Shown here: one piece after another, positions 26,451-36,180 of the stretch
Layout: each line of letters begins with the position of its first letter
How positions within the stretch are numbered: position 1 is the stretch's first letter
Assembly (NCBI GenBank): GCA_007693595.1
Contig: REDI01000031.1
Coordinates: 62,001 to 126,000 of the forward strand
DNA from: Deltaproteobacteria bacterium
GTDB taxonomy: Bacteria; Myxococcota_A; UBA796; GCA-2862545
Direction of reading: 5' to 3'
DNA: 64,000 nucleotides
Program-made: the position numbers and the translations under genes
The notes under the pieces: generated by a model
Databases searched by the model: none
What the model was told of the DNA's origin: nothing
What the model saw: only the letters and a program-made list of their open reading frames with translations

Positions 26451-26538
26451 GCGGGCTCCACGCGGAATAAGGGGGAGGTCATGGCGTAGCAAAGGGGGAG
26501 GCGCGGGGCAACCGCGCACACGAAGCGGGGTGTCTGCG

Positions 26539-27222
26539 CTACCGTAAGCGCTCGATCTCGGGGTCGGGTTCGCAGACGTAGGGTGCGCTCAGGTCGCAGC
26601 GGACATCGTTCCATCGGCCGTTCCAGGGGTACATCTGCACGCAGTGCTCCTGGCCCGTGAGGTTGTTCGGCTCGAAGGTGTCCCAATGGTCGTAGGTGAG
26701 TCGCTCTCCGCTCACCCAGCGCCAGTCGCGGTCCCCGTCGGGAGGATCGGCGAAGAGGCCGATCCAGCCCGCGCCCCTGCGGGTCTCGTTCAGGATGCTC
26801 CGTACGCGCTCGTTGGTGGCTTCGTCGTGGATCACGGTGAGCTGCATGCTGTAGTCTTCGCAGTGGGCTTGGGCGAGGTCGAAGGTCTTGCCGTCGGCGC
26901 ACGCGCTGAGGATGTGTTCGTCGAGGGTACGGATCAGAGGACAGGGGCAATCCTCTTCGGGGTCGAAGGCGCGCCCGTCGCAGTTGCGATCGACGGCGTC
27001 GCACCGTTCAGGGGCGCCGGGGTAGATGGTGGGGTCGTCGTCGTCGCAGTCCACGTCGGCGGTGAAGCCGTCGCCGTCACGGTCGATGGCGCTCAGGTCA
27101 CTCCCCTCGCTGAGTTCGTCGGTGTGGGGATCGGCTTCGCTCGGGGCAGGGATGGAGCGCCGCTCGTCGTCGAGGGAGGTCGAACAGGCCACCAAGAGGA
27201 GGAGAAGGAGCCGAGACCTCAT
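26539..27222 (-). CDS. Lipoprotein with MopE-type metal motif and C-type lectin-like domain
   Basis: A 227-residue protein with the lipobox 'LLLLLLVACS' (C13). Residues about 45-80 hold a MopE-like repeat: 'DRDGDGFTADVDCDDDDP', then 'APERCDAVDRNCDG', which binds Ca2+ in related proteins. The C-terminal half is a C-type lectin-like fold, with 'CEDYSMQLTVIHD', 'GWIGLF', 'WRWVSGERLTYDHWDTFEPNN' and 'DVRCDLSAPYVCE'. It probably binds carbohydrate or protein at the cell surface in a Ca2+-dependent way. Its ATG overlaps the stop of the upstream lipoprotein gene (ATGA), so they are translationally coupled. Confidence 0.82.
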   Translation of the reverse strand: MRSRLLLLLLVACSTSLDDERRSIPAPSEADPHTDELSEGSDLSAIDRDGDGFTADVDCDDDDPTIYPGAPERCDAVDRNCDGRAFDPEEDCPCPLIRTLDEHILSACADGKTFDLAQAHCEDYSMQLTVIHDEATNERVRSILNETRRGAGWIGLFADPPDGDRDWRWVSGERLTYDHWDTFEPNNLTGQEHCVQMYPWNGRWNDVRCDLSAPYVCEPDPEIERLR

Positions 27223-28043
27223 GGCAGAGACCAGGTGGCGGGCTCGGCGGTGAGGGACATGGCGCTCGACACCGCCCGCTCGTCTTCACCGAGCTCGATG
27301 TCTGCGATGGCCGAGAGGCCTGCGAACCTTCGGAGGAGGTCAAGCATCTCTTCTTTGGACCGGGAGCCGACCCCCTCGGGCGGGATCAGGTCCGCGAGCA
27401 CGTCGTCGACCAGGCGCTCGGAAGGGATGAGGCCCGTCACCATGCCCTCGAGCTCTTGATCGATCGCTCCGTGAACCCGCATGTCGACCATGGGGACGTC
27501 GGAGAGGGGCTCGTCGGGGAGGAAGGGCACGGTCAGGATCGCGGCGTCGGTCTGAACGAGGAAGTGCTGGGCGATATTGCCGTAGTCGCCCGTCAATCGC
27601 GTGCGTGGCTCGCCGTCGTCTTCGAAGGAGATGGGGTCGATCACGTTCTCACCCTCGGTCTCGGCCCAGGGGAGGCCGGTGAGGACGTCGACGGTGAGGA
27701 CGCCTTCTTGAACCGAGACGTCGAGGAGGAGGTTCAGCTCCCCGCTCTCGATGGAGGCCTCGACCTGGGCGTTGAAGCTCTCGGGGGAGAGGTCGATCTC
27801 GCTCATGGCTGCGTTGGCCGCGTTCAGGGCGTTGGGGAGGTTGTTGTCGGGCTCGCCGTCGCCGTTGAAATCGTCGCCCTCTTCGGTCGAGAGCAGGACG
27901 AGCGAGGTGACCCGATACTGACCGACGCTGAAGGTCGCGGGTTCTTCGGACGATTCGCTGCCTCGATTTGCGCTATCGCTCCCGCCGTTGGTGCACGCGC
28001 TGACCATGAGCGCTACGCAGCCCATGAATACCCTTCGCCTCAT
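27219..28043 (-). CDS. Lipoprotein of unknown function, coupled to lectin-like lipoprotein
   Basis: At 274 residues it has the lipobox 'LMVSACTN' (C17). A Ser/Glu-rich linker is followed by a mixed alpha/beta domain with a Ca-site-like 'DFNGDGEPDN' near residue 60. I do not recognise the rest. AGGAG lies before the ATG. The end overlaps the lectin-like lipoprotein by 4 bases, so the two are made together and probably form a surface pair. Confidence 0.75.
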   Translation of the reverse strand: MRRRVFMGCVALMVSACTNGGSDSANRGSESSEEPATFSVGQYRVTSLVLLSTEEGDDFNGDGEPDNNLPNALNAANAAMSEIDLSPESFNAQVEASIESGELNLLLDVSVQEGVLTVDVLTGLPWAETEGENVIDPISFEDDGEPRTRLTGDYGNIAQHFLVQTDAAILTVPFLPDEPLSDVPMVDMRVHGAIDQELEGMVTGLIPSERLVDDVLADLIPPEGVGSRSKEEMLDLLRRFAGLSAIADIELGEDERAVSSAMSLTAEPATWSLP

Positions 28044-28111
28044 GTGGACTCCTTGATGCTGCGCGGGGGCCCCGCGCCAAGTCCACGCCGCATAACCTTC
28101 TCGGAGGCTCC

Positions 28112-29956
28112 TTGTCTCTTTTAGAACTACTTCAACGAGGCGACGTCGACGCCTTCAACGCAAGCCGATCCCTGCGCGATCGCCCCGATCTCTTCGCCGC
28201 CGATCTGGCCGAGAAGCGCTTGGTCGGTGCCGACCTCTCCGCAGCCAAGATGGCGAAGGCCGATCTGACCGGGGCCGATCTCACCGACGCCACCCTCGCG
28301 CGTGCGGATCTCTCGGGCAGCGATGGCACGGGCGTCGATCTCACCCGCGCCCTGGCCCTCAAGGTCAAGCTCCGAGGAGCATGGTTCGACAGAGCGATCC
28401 TCGAGCATGCGGACCTCACCCGCGCCGACCTCACCGAGACCGTCCTCGCTCAGAGCTCGGGTGAGGGGGTGCGTCTCTCGGGGGCGAGCCTCCGGCGGGC
28501 CGACTGCAAGGGCGTGCGCTGGCCTTCTGCGGATCTGGCCGAGGCGCGGCTGCATCAGTGCGACTTGACCGACGCCGATCTGCGGGCCGCGGACTTCACC
28601 GAGGCCGTCGCGACCGAGGTGGTCTTCGAGAACGCACGCCTCGACGGGCTGATCGGTCCTCGATCCAACCTCGCCGAGAGCCGCTTGACCGGGGCCAGCC
28701 TGGTCGGAGCCGACCTGCGCGAAGCGAACCTCAGCCAGGCTGATCTGACGAGGGCGAAGCTTCGCGGCGCGGATCTCTCGCGTGCCAACCTGACCGACGC
28801 GACGCTGACGGACGTGGATCTGCGCGAAGCATGCCTGGCGGACGCCAACCTTCAGGGCGTCGACCTCTCCTCTGCGCAGCTCGAGGGAGCCGATCTCTCG
28901 GGGCACGATGCGCGGGCGCTAGGGCTCTCTGAAGAGGTCCTCGTCACGCTCTCCGCGTGGGGTGCTGCCGTCGCCGAAGACGCCCCCATCGTGGTGTCCG
29001 AGCCCGCCTCCGCGCGGCATGGGGATCGCGTGGCCCTGCTCTGGCTCAACCCCGACACCGACACCCTGAGCACCCTTCGCTGGGCGGTGCTCGGTCCCGA
29101 CGCCGCGTCCCACGGGGTGCTCGCGACCTCGGCCGAGGGGGTCGTGGCCCGCATGGTCGTCCCGACCTCCGACGGCTTCATGCTGCTCGCGCTGATCCAG
29201 CGACCGGGCGGGACCTCGCTGCACCAGGTAGACCTCAGCTTGGACGGCGTCGCGGGCGTGCCTCGCAACGCGGAGCTGCGCTACACCCCGGCCGTGGTCC
29301 CGGTGGTCGAGCCCATCGAGGGTGGGATCCGGCTGACCGGGCTGTCGCGTCGTGGGCCGGCGATCGTGGTGCAAGCCCTGCGAGGAGGCGAGGTCGAGCT
29401 GCTCAGCAGCGCCCCCGTGCCGACCGCATCGGGGTTCTGGAGCGAGCACTCCGCGGTGGTCGCCACCCGAGGTGGGGTGGTGATCCCCGTCATCGACGGC
29501 CGAGTGGGCGATCCCGTTCGCACGCCAACGGGCTTTCCGGGCCGCACCGCCAAGGTCATCGAGCAACAGGGGGAGCTGGTCGCGGTCTGGTTCGAACCGA
29601 ACGGCGTGCCGGATGAGCCCGGTTGGATCCGCTGGGCCGTCCTGGGCGGTCGAGGCAAGCCCGAGGTCCACACCCTGCACCGCGCCATGCGGCTCAAGAG
29701 TCTCGCGGTGGCGCCGAGCGTCGAGGGGGTCCAGGTCGCCTGGGTCGAGGCGCAGGATCTCCTTGTCTCTTTGACCTACCGGGCGACCCTGCCGGGTGAG
29801 GGGGCCAGGTTCCTTCAGGCCGCTGGCGACGCGGCGGCCGAGGTCCAGTGGGCGCGGCCCGCGCCGGGTCACCTGCCCGCCTTGATCGTCACCACCCTCG
29901 AAGAGCAGGTGCTCGTCCTCGACCAGGATGAGCGACTGGCTGTTTTTCTGTCGTAA
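28112..29956 (+). CDS. Pentapeptide-repeat protein with C-terminal beta-rich domain
   Basis: A 614-residue protein. Residues about 30-275 consist of some 40 or more A(D/N)LxX pentapeptides ('ADLTGADLTDATLARADLSG'), which form a right-handed quadrilateral helix. After about residue 290 the repeats stop and a beta-rich domain of about 320 residues follows, with recurring 'LRWAVLG' and 'IRWAVLGG' that suggest a beta-propeller. No signal peptide is seen, so it is probably cytoplasmic. The TTG start has CGGAGG upstream. The protein is divergent from the lipoprotein gene 68 bases away. The function is unknown; DNA-gyrase protection is known for some pentapeptide proteins but is not implied here. 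Confidence 0.85.
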   Translation: MSLLELLQRGDVDAFNASRSLRDRPDLFAADLAEKRLVGADLSAAKMAKADLTGADLTDATLARADLSGSDGTGVDLTRALALKVKLRGAWFDRAILEHADLTRADLTETVLAQSSGEGVRLSGASLRRADCKGVRWPSADLAEARLHQCDLTDADLRAADFTEAVATEVVFENARLDGLIGPRSNLAESRLTGASLVGADLREANLSQADLTRAKLRGADLSRANLTDATLTDVDLREACLADANLQGVDLSSAQLEGADLSGHDARALGLSEEVLVTLSAWGAAVAEDAPIVVSEPASARHGDRVALLWLNPDTDTLSTLRWAVLGPDAASHGVLATSAEGVVARMVVPTSDGFMLLALIQRPGGTSLHQVDLSLDGVAGVPRNAELRYTPAVVPVVEPIEGGIRLTGLSRRGPAIVVQALRGGEVELLSSAPVPTASGFWSEHSAVVATRGGVVIPVIDGRVGDPVRTPTGFPGRTAKVIEQQGELVAVWFEPNGVPDEPGWIRWAVLGGRGKPEVHTLHRAMRLKSLAVAPSVEGVQVAWVEAQDLLVSLTYRATLPGEGARFLQAAGDAAAEVQWARPAPGHLPALIVTTLEEQVLVLDQDERLAVFLS

Positions 29957-29974
29957 GAGCGGAGCAGGGCGCCG

Positions 29975-29996
29975 GGGCCTCTGTGGCGCGAGGCCC
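29975..29996. terminator. Hairpin between convergent genes
   Basis: GGGCCTC (29975-29981) and GAGGCCC (29990-29996) pair around an 8-base loop, just after the pentapeptide-repeat gene and before the stop of the methyltransferase gene. There is no U-run. Confidence 0.5.
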
Positions 29997-30001
29997 TGGG
30001 A

Positions 30002-31480
30002 TCAGCCCTGCAGGAACATCGCGCTGTGGTGTAGGGCATCGAGCGCTAGGTCCACCGCCTCCTCGATCGAGGGGCGGTCCTGAACCGGCTCACCCTCAAC
30101 GAGGATCTCGGCCTTGCCCTGTGCGAGGTCTTGGGCCAGGTGGTCGGCCAGCGCGCCGGGGTCGCGCGTGCCATCGCAGTGACGCAAGACACACTGGGCG
30201 CTGCGGGGCATCTCGATGCTCTCGTGGCGGAGGTTGGTGACCCGAGGCCGGTGCTCCGCCTGGAACCGCGCGATCTTGGTGGCGCGGGGTCGCGTGGGGA
30301 GCGCTGCGGCGATGCCCATGTCGTGGGCGAGGGGCAGGATTAGTCCCCGCGCGGTCAAGCCCAAGAGGATCTTGCCGACCGCAGCGCGGCGCTCCCCGAC
30401 CCTCTCGACGATCTCGTCGAAGGGAAGGAGCCGAGGGGCCGTGTCGCTCAGCGTGTCGAGGATCGCGCGCTCCACGGCGCTGGAGGTCTGAAAGCGCAGG
30501 CCCTTGGAACTCTGATAGCCCCCGTCTTTTGTTGGGCGAAGCGCGGTATGAAAGTAGAGGCCTTCGAGGCGCCGCCAGTGGACCTCGCGATCGATGACCC
30601 GCTCACGATGCACGAGCAGGCTGCGGCGAAACATTCGGTGCGTGGCGAGGTCCCGCAGCTCCTCGCTGGCGGCGAGGCTCGAAGCAAGACCCCGGAGGCG
30701 CTGTTCGGAGACATCGCCCAGGGGGGCGTGGATCGCCAGGCAGGCATCGCCCAGGTAGGAGAGCTGGGCTTTGCCGAAGGCGCGGTGCAGATCCGAGAAC
30801 CACATGGGCTCGTTGAGGGGCGCGAGGTGCTCGTAGAGCAGGTAGCTGTCGCTGGCCTTCTGTAGGGCGCGCAGCTCCTCGGTCAGAAAGGGTCCGAAGC
30901 CCGCAGTGTCGCGTTGGGCCGCGTCGGCCCAGAAATCGAGCACGCGTCGTGCGGCGTCGATCTTCTCGCGGGGAGGGAGGGTTGGATCGACGTGGCGCAG
31001 GAGGCCGGCGCGAAGGGTGCCGCGGCTGCGCCAGCCAGGGAGCATGTTCGTGCTGAGGAAGGCGACCCCATGGGCGGCGAGGTGCTGGCGGAGGACCCGA
31101 AGGATCGCCGCGCGCACATCCGGGGGAACCCAAGAGTAGACCCCATGGCAGACGATCAGATCGAAGCGCCCGAGTTCGCTTGAAAGGTCGCGAATATCGC
31201 CGGCCATGAGCTGAACATTCTCAAGCCCCGTAGCGTGGACCATGCCCTCACCGACTGCGATCTGGGCGCGGGAGAGGTCGAGGCCGATGTAGCGACCTTC
31301 GGGGTCGCGTTCGGCCATCGGGAGCAGGTGGGAGCCGCAGCCGCAGCCCAGGTCGAGCACGCGCAACCCTCGGTGCGCGCGCATGGGCGCGCCGTGGATC
31401 TGGGCCACGGCGGCGACCGTGCTCGGGTGGGCCTGGGGGAAGCTGTATTCGTCGTAGAGGATGTCTTCGTAGTCGCTCAC
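30002..31480 (-). CDS. SAM-dependent methyltransferase with regulatory domain
   Basis: A 492-residue protein. The class I SAM-binding motif is 'VLDLGCGCGSHLLP' (41-54), followed by 'YIGLDLSRAQIAVGEG' and 'FDLIVCHGVYSWVP'. The remaining C-terminal part fits the 'methyltransferase regulatory' domain family (PF10119), and residues about 300-380 resemble a winged-helix module. The substrate is unknown. The start is a GTG one base after the fabG stop, so both are translationally linked. Confidence 0.85.
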   Translation of the reverse strand: MSDYEDILYDEYSFPQAHPSTVAAVAQIHGAPMRAHRGLRVLDLGCGCGSHLLPMAERDPEGRYIGLDLSRAQIAVGEGMVHATGLENVQLMAGDIRDLSSELGRFDLIVCHGVYSWVPPDVRAAILRVLRQHLAAHGVAFLSTNMLPGWRSRGTLRAGLLRHVDPTLPPREKIDAARRVLDFWADAAQRDTAGFGPFLTEELRALQKASDSYLLYEHLAPLNEPMWFSDLHRAFGKAQLSYLGDACLAIHAPLGDVSEQRLRGLASSLAASEELRDLATHRMFRRSLLVHRERVIDREVHWRRLEGLYFHTALRPTKDGGYQSSKGLRFQTSSAVERAILDTLSDTAPRLLPFDEIVERVGERRAAVGKILLGLTARGLILPLAHDMGIAAALPTRPRATKIARFQAEHRPRVTNLRHESIEMPRSAQCVLRHCDGTRDPGALADHLAQDLAQGKAEILVEGEPVQDRPSIEEAVDLALDALHHSAMFLQG

Positions 31481-31481
31481 G

Positions 31482-32210
31482 TCAGCAGCTCAGTCCGCCG
31501 TCGACCACGAGCACCTGGCCGGTGATGTAGCTGCCACCTGGCCCTGCCAGAAAGCGGACGAGCGGAGCGATCTCGTCGGGTCGACCTAACCGTCGCAGGG
31601 GAATGTGTTCCTGGGCGGTCTGTAGGACCTTCTCGGGCAGCGCCGCCGTCATGTCGGTCTCGATGAAGCCCGGCGCCACGGCGTTGACCCGAATGTTCCG
31701 CCGCCCCATCTCTTGGGCGAGGCTCCGGGTGAGGGCGATCAAGGCGGCCTTGGAGGCGCCGTAGTTGGCCTGGCCCGCGTTTCCACGCAGCGCCGCGACG
31801 CTCACGAGGTTGACGATCACGCCCGCGCGCGCCCGCGCCATGAGGGGGAGCGCCTCGCGGATCAGCCGGAAGGGGCCTGTGGTGTTGACGTCGAAGACCC
31901 GTTGCCATTGCTCGTCGCTCATGCGCATGACCAGACCGTCGTCGGTGATGCCGGCGTTGTTGACCAGGATGTCGAGTCCGCCCCGATCGACACACGCCGC
32001 GATGAGCGCCTTGGCGCCCTCGAGGGTGGCGACGTCGGCTTGCACTGCGATCGCACCCTCGAACTCGGCGGCGAGGGTCTGGGCCGCTTCGGCCGAGCCG
32101 CGATAGTTGAGCACGACCTTCGCGCCGCCTTCGGCCAGCTCCCGAGCGATCGCCGCCCCGATCCCTCGACCTGCGCCGGTGACCAGCGCGACCTTTCCCG
32201 ACAGCTCCAT
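31482..32210 (-). CDS. fabG: 3-oxoacyl-ACP reductase (FabG-like SDR)
   Basis: At 242 residues it has the NADPH motif '[13 protein letters not shown]', '[11 protein letters not shown]', a catalytic Ser-Tyr-Lys set ('[10 protein letters not shown]', '[10 protein letters not shown]', Tyr near 150) and 'VDGGLSC' at the end. The enzyme reduces 3-oxoacyl-ACP in fatty acid synthesis. The ATG at 32210 has GGAGG upstream; the longer open frame to 32915 overlaps other genes and is spurious. The methyltransferase gene follows. Confidence 0.9.
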   Translation of the reverse strand: MELSGKVALVTGAGRGIGAAIARELAEGGAKVVLNYRGSAEAAQTLAAEFEGAIAVQADVATLEGAKALIAACVDRGGLDILVNNAGITDDGLVMRMSDEQWQRVFDVNTTGPFRLIREALPLMARARAGVIVNLVSVAALRGNAGQANYGASKAALIALTRSLAQEMGRRNIRVNAVAPGFIETDMTAALPEKVLQTAQEHIPLRRLGRPDEIAPLVRFLAGPGGSYITGQVLVVDGGLSC

Positions 32211-32279
32211 GAACACCTCCGGCAGGCGGGGTATAACGTGGCCCCACCCCCCTTGAGCGCAACAACCGCTGGAGACGAC

Positions 32280-32489
32280 ATGAGCGAGCCCTCCCCGCAA
32301 GACGCCGACCGAGCCCAGGCCGAGCCGACCCCCGACGAGCCCGGAGCCCGCCGGTCCCAGGCGCCCGACAATCTGCCTCCCCAGCTCCAGAACCCGCACG
32401 CCAAGCACGAAGGCGCGGTGGCGTCTCGTCCGGGCTTCCGCAACCCCACCAACAAGCGGTCGAAGAAGCAGAAGAAGCGCAAGCGCTGA
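32280..32489 (+). CDS. Small basic protein with Lys/Arg-rich tail
   Basis: Sixty-nine residues from an ATG preceded by GGAGA. The first half is acidic and Pro-rich ('[15 protein letters not shown]'), and the end is '[10 protein letters not shown]'. No known domain is visible. It is divergent from fabG and separated from the rhomboid gene by 29 bases. A longer frame on the same strand (from 31713) is an antisense shadow of fabG. Its size and basic tail suggest nucleic acid or ribosome contact, but this is inference. Confidence 0.6.
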   Translation: MSEPSPQDADRAQAEPTPDEPGARRSQAPDNLPPQLQNPHAKHEGAVASRPGFRNPTNKRSKKQKKRKR

Positions 32490-32505
32490 GGTCCGAGGGG
32501 CGCCC

Positions 32506-32519
32506 CGCCAGCAGGCGGC
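32506..32519. terminator. Hairpin between convergent genes
   Basis: CCGCC and GGCGG pair around AGCA, between the small basic protein gene and the rhomboid gene, with a GGGGCGCCCC palindrome just before it (32498-32507). No U-run follows. Confidence 0.45.
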
Positions 32520-35500
32520 TAGAGCGCGTAGCCGGGTAGGGTCTGCAAGTCGCCGAACGTGTGTCGGTACTGCTCCTGCGCGCCCGGTACGCCGTCGTGG
32601 GCCAGCCGGAGCAGATCTCGGGCTGCAGCCCGGCGGAAGCTTCCGAGTCGCTGTTCTCTCGCCTGGCGATCCGCCTGGCGGTACTGCTCGTCTGCGCGCT
32701 CCACGTCCCCTTGGACGAGCAGGCAGAGGCCGAGGTTGTAGCGCGCGAAGACGAGCGAGGGCTCGTCCTGGAGCGCTTGGCGCGAGTCCGAGACGCAGCC
32801 GTTTGGATCGCCGGCGAGCAGCTTGCCCCATCCTCGATTGCCTCGCCAAGACGCCGGAGCGATCGAGGCCAGATCCGCCGGCCGGACCCACCAGGGCTCC
32901 TCGCGGGCGAGCCACTCTCGGGCGAGGCGCTCGGCGCGGTCGGGCTCGCCCGCCTGCCAGGCGAGCTGCGCTTGGTGCAAGGCGACGATCCGGGTGGACT
33001 CCAAGGCGCTGAGGGCGTCTCTCGGGCGCCCGGCCTCTTCGAAGATGCGGGATCGGCTCACGCGCAGGGGGTCGAGGCGGTCGGCGGGGGTGACCGACCG
33101 CAGGGCATCGTTCAGCGAGAGGGCGAGCTCGACTTGGCCTGCTCCCGCCAGGATCTCGGACAAGGCCAGGGCGCGAGCCCGAGCGCTCGGATCGTCGAGT
33201 GCAGAGTCGGACAGGGGGCCGCCGTCTCGCACGGCCGCAGCCAGGGTGAGGGCCCGTCGAAGGTCGTCGTCGAGCCCGTGGAGGTCAGGCAGGGGCGTGC
33301 CCTCGCTCAAGGCGAGGAAGGCGGCGACGTCTGGGGCAGGATCGGTCTCGTCCCAGGCCGCGGGCTGAGCCGCGATCCCGGCTGGGATGCGCTTCCAGGT
33401 CCCTGAGAGGCGGCTTCGGACGACGTCGGCGGTGCCGATGACTCGGGCGCTGACGATGACGCCATCCCGCTCGACCAGGAAGCGCTGGCGCACGAGCCGG
33501 TCGGTCGGGGAGAGGGCGTCGAGGATCGTGGTGGGGCGGGGGCTGGGACTGGCGCTCAGAAAGGGGCCGTCGGGGGTGCTTCCGGTCTCCCAGGGGAGCT
33601 CCGGGCTGCCGCGCAGCACTCGCAGGACGTCGAGGTCTAGCGGCTCGGGGTGCCCCGTTGGGCGCGCTTCATAGTGGACTTGCAGGCCATCGCGGAGAGC
33701 GTCGCCGGCGATCACGACCCTCGCGCCGTCTGGACGCCGCTGCAGGGACGGAGGCCCGGCGGATCCGGGGAGGGGTACCGTGAGCGCGCCATCGTCGAGC
33801 ACCACGTCGCGCACGCGGCCCTCGGGTTGCTGGAGGATCCACGGCTCGCCGAGGGAGATGGCGACGAGTATCGAGACCGTGGCGGCGGCGGCGAGCGCGG
33901 CGGTGAGGGCGTACCAGGCTGGAGGGGTCTCGATCTGGGTCGGGCCCTCGGAGTTGGCGTTGCCCGTCGATACGCCGAGGGTGATCAGGCCAGAGAAGAC
34001 CAGTCCGAAACCGGCGATCGCCCCCCCGAGGTGCGCCAGACCGCCCACGAAGGGGAGCAGGGAGATCCCCAGGATCAGCAGGCCGTTGATCCACGCTTCA
34101 CGCCAGAGCAGCCTTCGGATCCTCGGAGGCACCAGATCGGGGCGCCGCAGGACCAGGGCCCCTTGGGCTGCGAGCACCCCGAGCACGCCGGTCGAGGCGC
34201 CCACCGCGATGTCTCCTGGGCTCGAGAAGGCCTCGTGGAGCATCGAGCCGCCGATACAGGAGAGCAAGAAGAGGATCGCGAAGCGGTGGGGCCCGAGCAT
34301 GGCCTCGAGGCGTCGGCCCAGGATCCACAGCGCCCAGGCGTTGAGCGCGATGTGCCACCAGCTCGCATGCAAGAAGGCCGCTGAGAGCCAGCGCCAAGGC
34401 TCCCCCGAGAAGAGCCCTTCGCCAGTTAGGGCGCCCATGCGCACTGCGCCGGGGCCGGTGGTCGCGTCCCAGCTCATCTGCAGGAGGTAGCCGGCGGCGA
34501 TCGCCACGAGGAGCAAGCGGGTCGCCCACGGGGTCGCGGCGAAGAGACGACGGCGGAAGTCGGCGTCGGCGACCATGGCCCGGAACTCGTCGACCGCCTT
34601 GCGCTCGAGTCGCTGCTTTAGCTGATGCAGGCCGCGAAGACGCTCCAGCTCGGGCCGCTTGAGCCATCGTCGTAGGGCGCGGACGAGGGGCTGGGTCTGC
34701 CCGAGCGCCCCGGCTCGGGCTCGCACCCTTCCGTCGGCACCGAGGTGGTAGACGTGGCCTTCCGAAGCGCCGGGCATGGCCTTGGTCGCGCGCTGCCAGG
34801 TGCTCTGATCGCCCCCGACCAGCAGAAGATCGGTCCGAGTCCGCGACCACCGACCCGCCGCAGCCGCCAGGCGCCACTGCTGCACCGCATCGCCAACCTC
34901 GCCCCCCTCGGGGCCGACCCAACGCACCTGGAGCTCGCGGCCCTCGATCTGAACCAGCGCGAGGGTGGCGTGGAGCCAGCGAAGACGGGCGTCGGGCAGC
35001 AGGTCGAGCAGTCCATCGATCAGACCGATCCTGCGCTCTCCTGCGGCGTCGGCTTCGCGACTGAGCACCGCGTCGCGACGCTCCAGCCCGATCTCGAGGG
35101 AGCTCCACAGGTCGCGAGGGCCGTCGAAGCGCAGGGCCAGGCGGGTCAGCGCACGCAGCTCGGCGCTGGGAGGCTGGACGGCACCGAGGGGGCCGATGGC
35201 GTGGATCGAGCCGCGCAGGGCACGCTTTCCGAAGATGTCGGCGACGCGTACCTGGAGGTCTGGGGGGCCCTCGGTCATGATCAGTGCGGGGAAGTGCGGA
35301 TCGCGCGCGAGAGCTGGCGCCATACTCGCGAGAGCGGCCGCGAGAGAGGCGTGATCGACCTCGGGGTCTCCGGTCGCGGCGAGCACCGTGAGCTGGCCCC
35401 CGGCGCGTAGGCGCAGGCGTGCCTCGCCTCGAACCAGACGCACCAAGTCGTGAGCATGCGCCATGGAGTAGACGAGGCGTTCGAAGATCTCGGTGGGGGG

Positions 35501-35989
35501 AGGGGAGGACCGGGGTGGCCAGGGGAGGTCTCGGTGCTGCTCCAGGCGCTCGAGGGTGTCGGGCGGGGGCGGGGGGCGACGGTCCGCCGCCTCGGTGAGC
35601 ACGTCTGCGAGCTGAGGCCAGTCCTCGTCCCACAGACACGCCCCGGTCTGGAGCAAGGCGACCTGCATCGTCGGGCTCGGTCGATCGGGAGGGGCGTCGA
35701 GCAGCTCGGCGCGGGCATCTTGATCGAGCAGGAGTAGGGCGAGGATACGGGACTCGGGGTAGTGAGCCGCCCAGCGGCGCAGATCGGCCCTGGCCTGGTG
35801 CGCACGCTGAGGGGCAGCCAGAATGAGCCAGCTCCCGTCGGCGAGCTCCAGCTCGATCTGATCGGCCTCGACGCGCTCGGGTCGAGCCAGGGGCACGTGC
35901 ACGCTCCGATCCCCCCAGGTCGCGCGCTGAAGGGTCGCGGCGGCTGCCAGTCGGAGCAGGGCGTCTTGGGTGGGCTCGGGCAAGGGCAC
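32519..35989 (-). CDS. Giant rhomboid intramembrane protease
   Basis: A 1156-residue protein with a rhomboid core of six helices at about 490-670. Catalytic residues are Ser in 'VGASTGVLG' (near 599) and His in '[14 protein letters not shown]' (near 651), with an oxyanion Asn in 'HIALNAWAL'. In addition there is an unusual 480-residue N-terminal region of unknown fold and a C-terminal part with TPR-like helices ('[20 protein letters not shown]', '[11 protein letters not shown]'), about 900-1150. Rhomboids cut single-pass membrane proteins near the membrane. The start is a GTG with GGAGAAC upstream. It is much larger than typical bacterial rhomboids of 200-300 residues. Confidence 0.88.
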   Translation of the reverse strand: MPLPEPTQDALLRLAAAATLQRATWGDRSVHVPLARPERVEADQIELELADGSWLILAAPQRAHQARADLRRWAAHYPESRILALLLLDQDARAELLDAPPDRPSPTMQVALLQTGACLWDEDWPQLADVLTEAADRRPPPPPDTLERLEQHRDLPWPPRSSPPPTEIFERLVYSMAHAHDLVRLVRGEARLRLRAGGQLTVLAATGDPEVDHASLAAALASMAPALARDPHFPALIMTEGPPDLQVRVADIFGKRALRGSIHAIGPLGAVQPPSAELRALTRLALRFDGPRDLWSSLEIGLERRDAVLSREADAAGERRIGLIDGLLDLLPDARLRWLHATLALVQIEGRELQVRWVGPEGGEVGDAVQQWRLAAAAGRWSRTRTDLLLVGGDQSTWQRATKAMPGASEGHVYHLGADGRVRARAGALGQTQPLVRALRRWLKRPELERLRGLHQLKQRLERKAVDEFRAMVADADFRRRLFAATPWATRLLLVAIAAGYLLQMSWDATTGPGAVRMGALTGEGLFSGEPWRWLSAAFLHASWWHIALNAWALWILGRRLEAMLGPHRFAILFLLSCIGGSMLHEAFSSPGDIAVGASTGVLGVLAAQGALVLRRPDLVPPRIRRLLWREAWINGLLILGISLLPFVGGLAHLGGAIAGFGLVFSGLITLGVSTGNANSEGPTQIETPPAWYALTAALAAAATVSILVAISLGEPWILQQPEGRVRDVVLDDGALTVPLPGSAGPPSLQRRPDGARVVIAGDALRDGLQVHYEARPTGHPEPLDLDVLRVLRGSPELPWETGSTPDGPFLSASPSPRPTTILDALSPTDRLVRQRFLVERDGVIVSARVIGTADVVRSRLSGTWKRIPAGIAAQPAAWDETDPAPDVAAFLALSEGTPLPDLHGLDDDLRRALTLAAAVRDGGPLSDSALDDPSARARALALSEILAGAGQVELALSLNDALRSVTPADRLDPLRVSRSRIFEEAGRPRDALSALESTRIVALHQAQLAWQAGEPDRAERLAREWLAREEPWWVRPADLASIAPASWRGNRGWGKLLAGDPNGCVSDSRQALQDEPSLVFARYNLGLCLLVQGDVERADEQYRQADRQAREQRLGSFRRAAARDLLRLAHDGVPGAQEQYRHTFGDLQTLPGYAL

Positions 35990-36180
35990 GTTCTCCAGCG
36001 TGGCTCTGAGCGTCTCCCCCTCTACGCCGAACCGCGATCGCTGGCGACCCGCTCTCGGACCGGGGGCCCTCGGTCGTCCTCCTGGGCGTCGGTCTGTTCC
36101 CCGTGCCGGTGCCAGCGCGGGCTCACACCAGGCGGCGAATCGTGACGCTTTGCACTAAGATGGTCCGGTAAGGAGGCTCT

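Noticed and set aside
32211-32915. Long frame in front of fabG
   Set aside because: It is unrelated to FabG and crosses the small basic protein gene; FabG begins with '[14 protein letters not shown]' at 32210.
34098-35639. A 513-residue minus-strand frame in the rhomboid gene
   Set aside because: It is an out-of-frame, Arg-rich shadow of the rhomboid gene.
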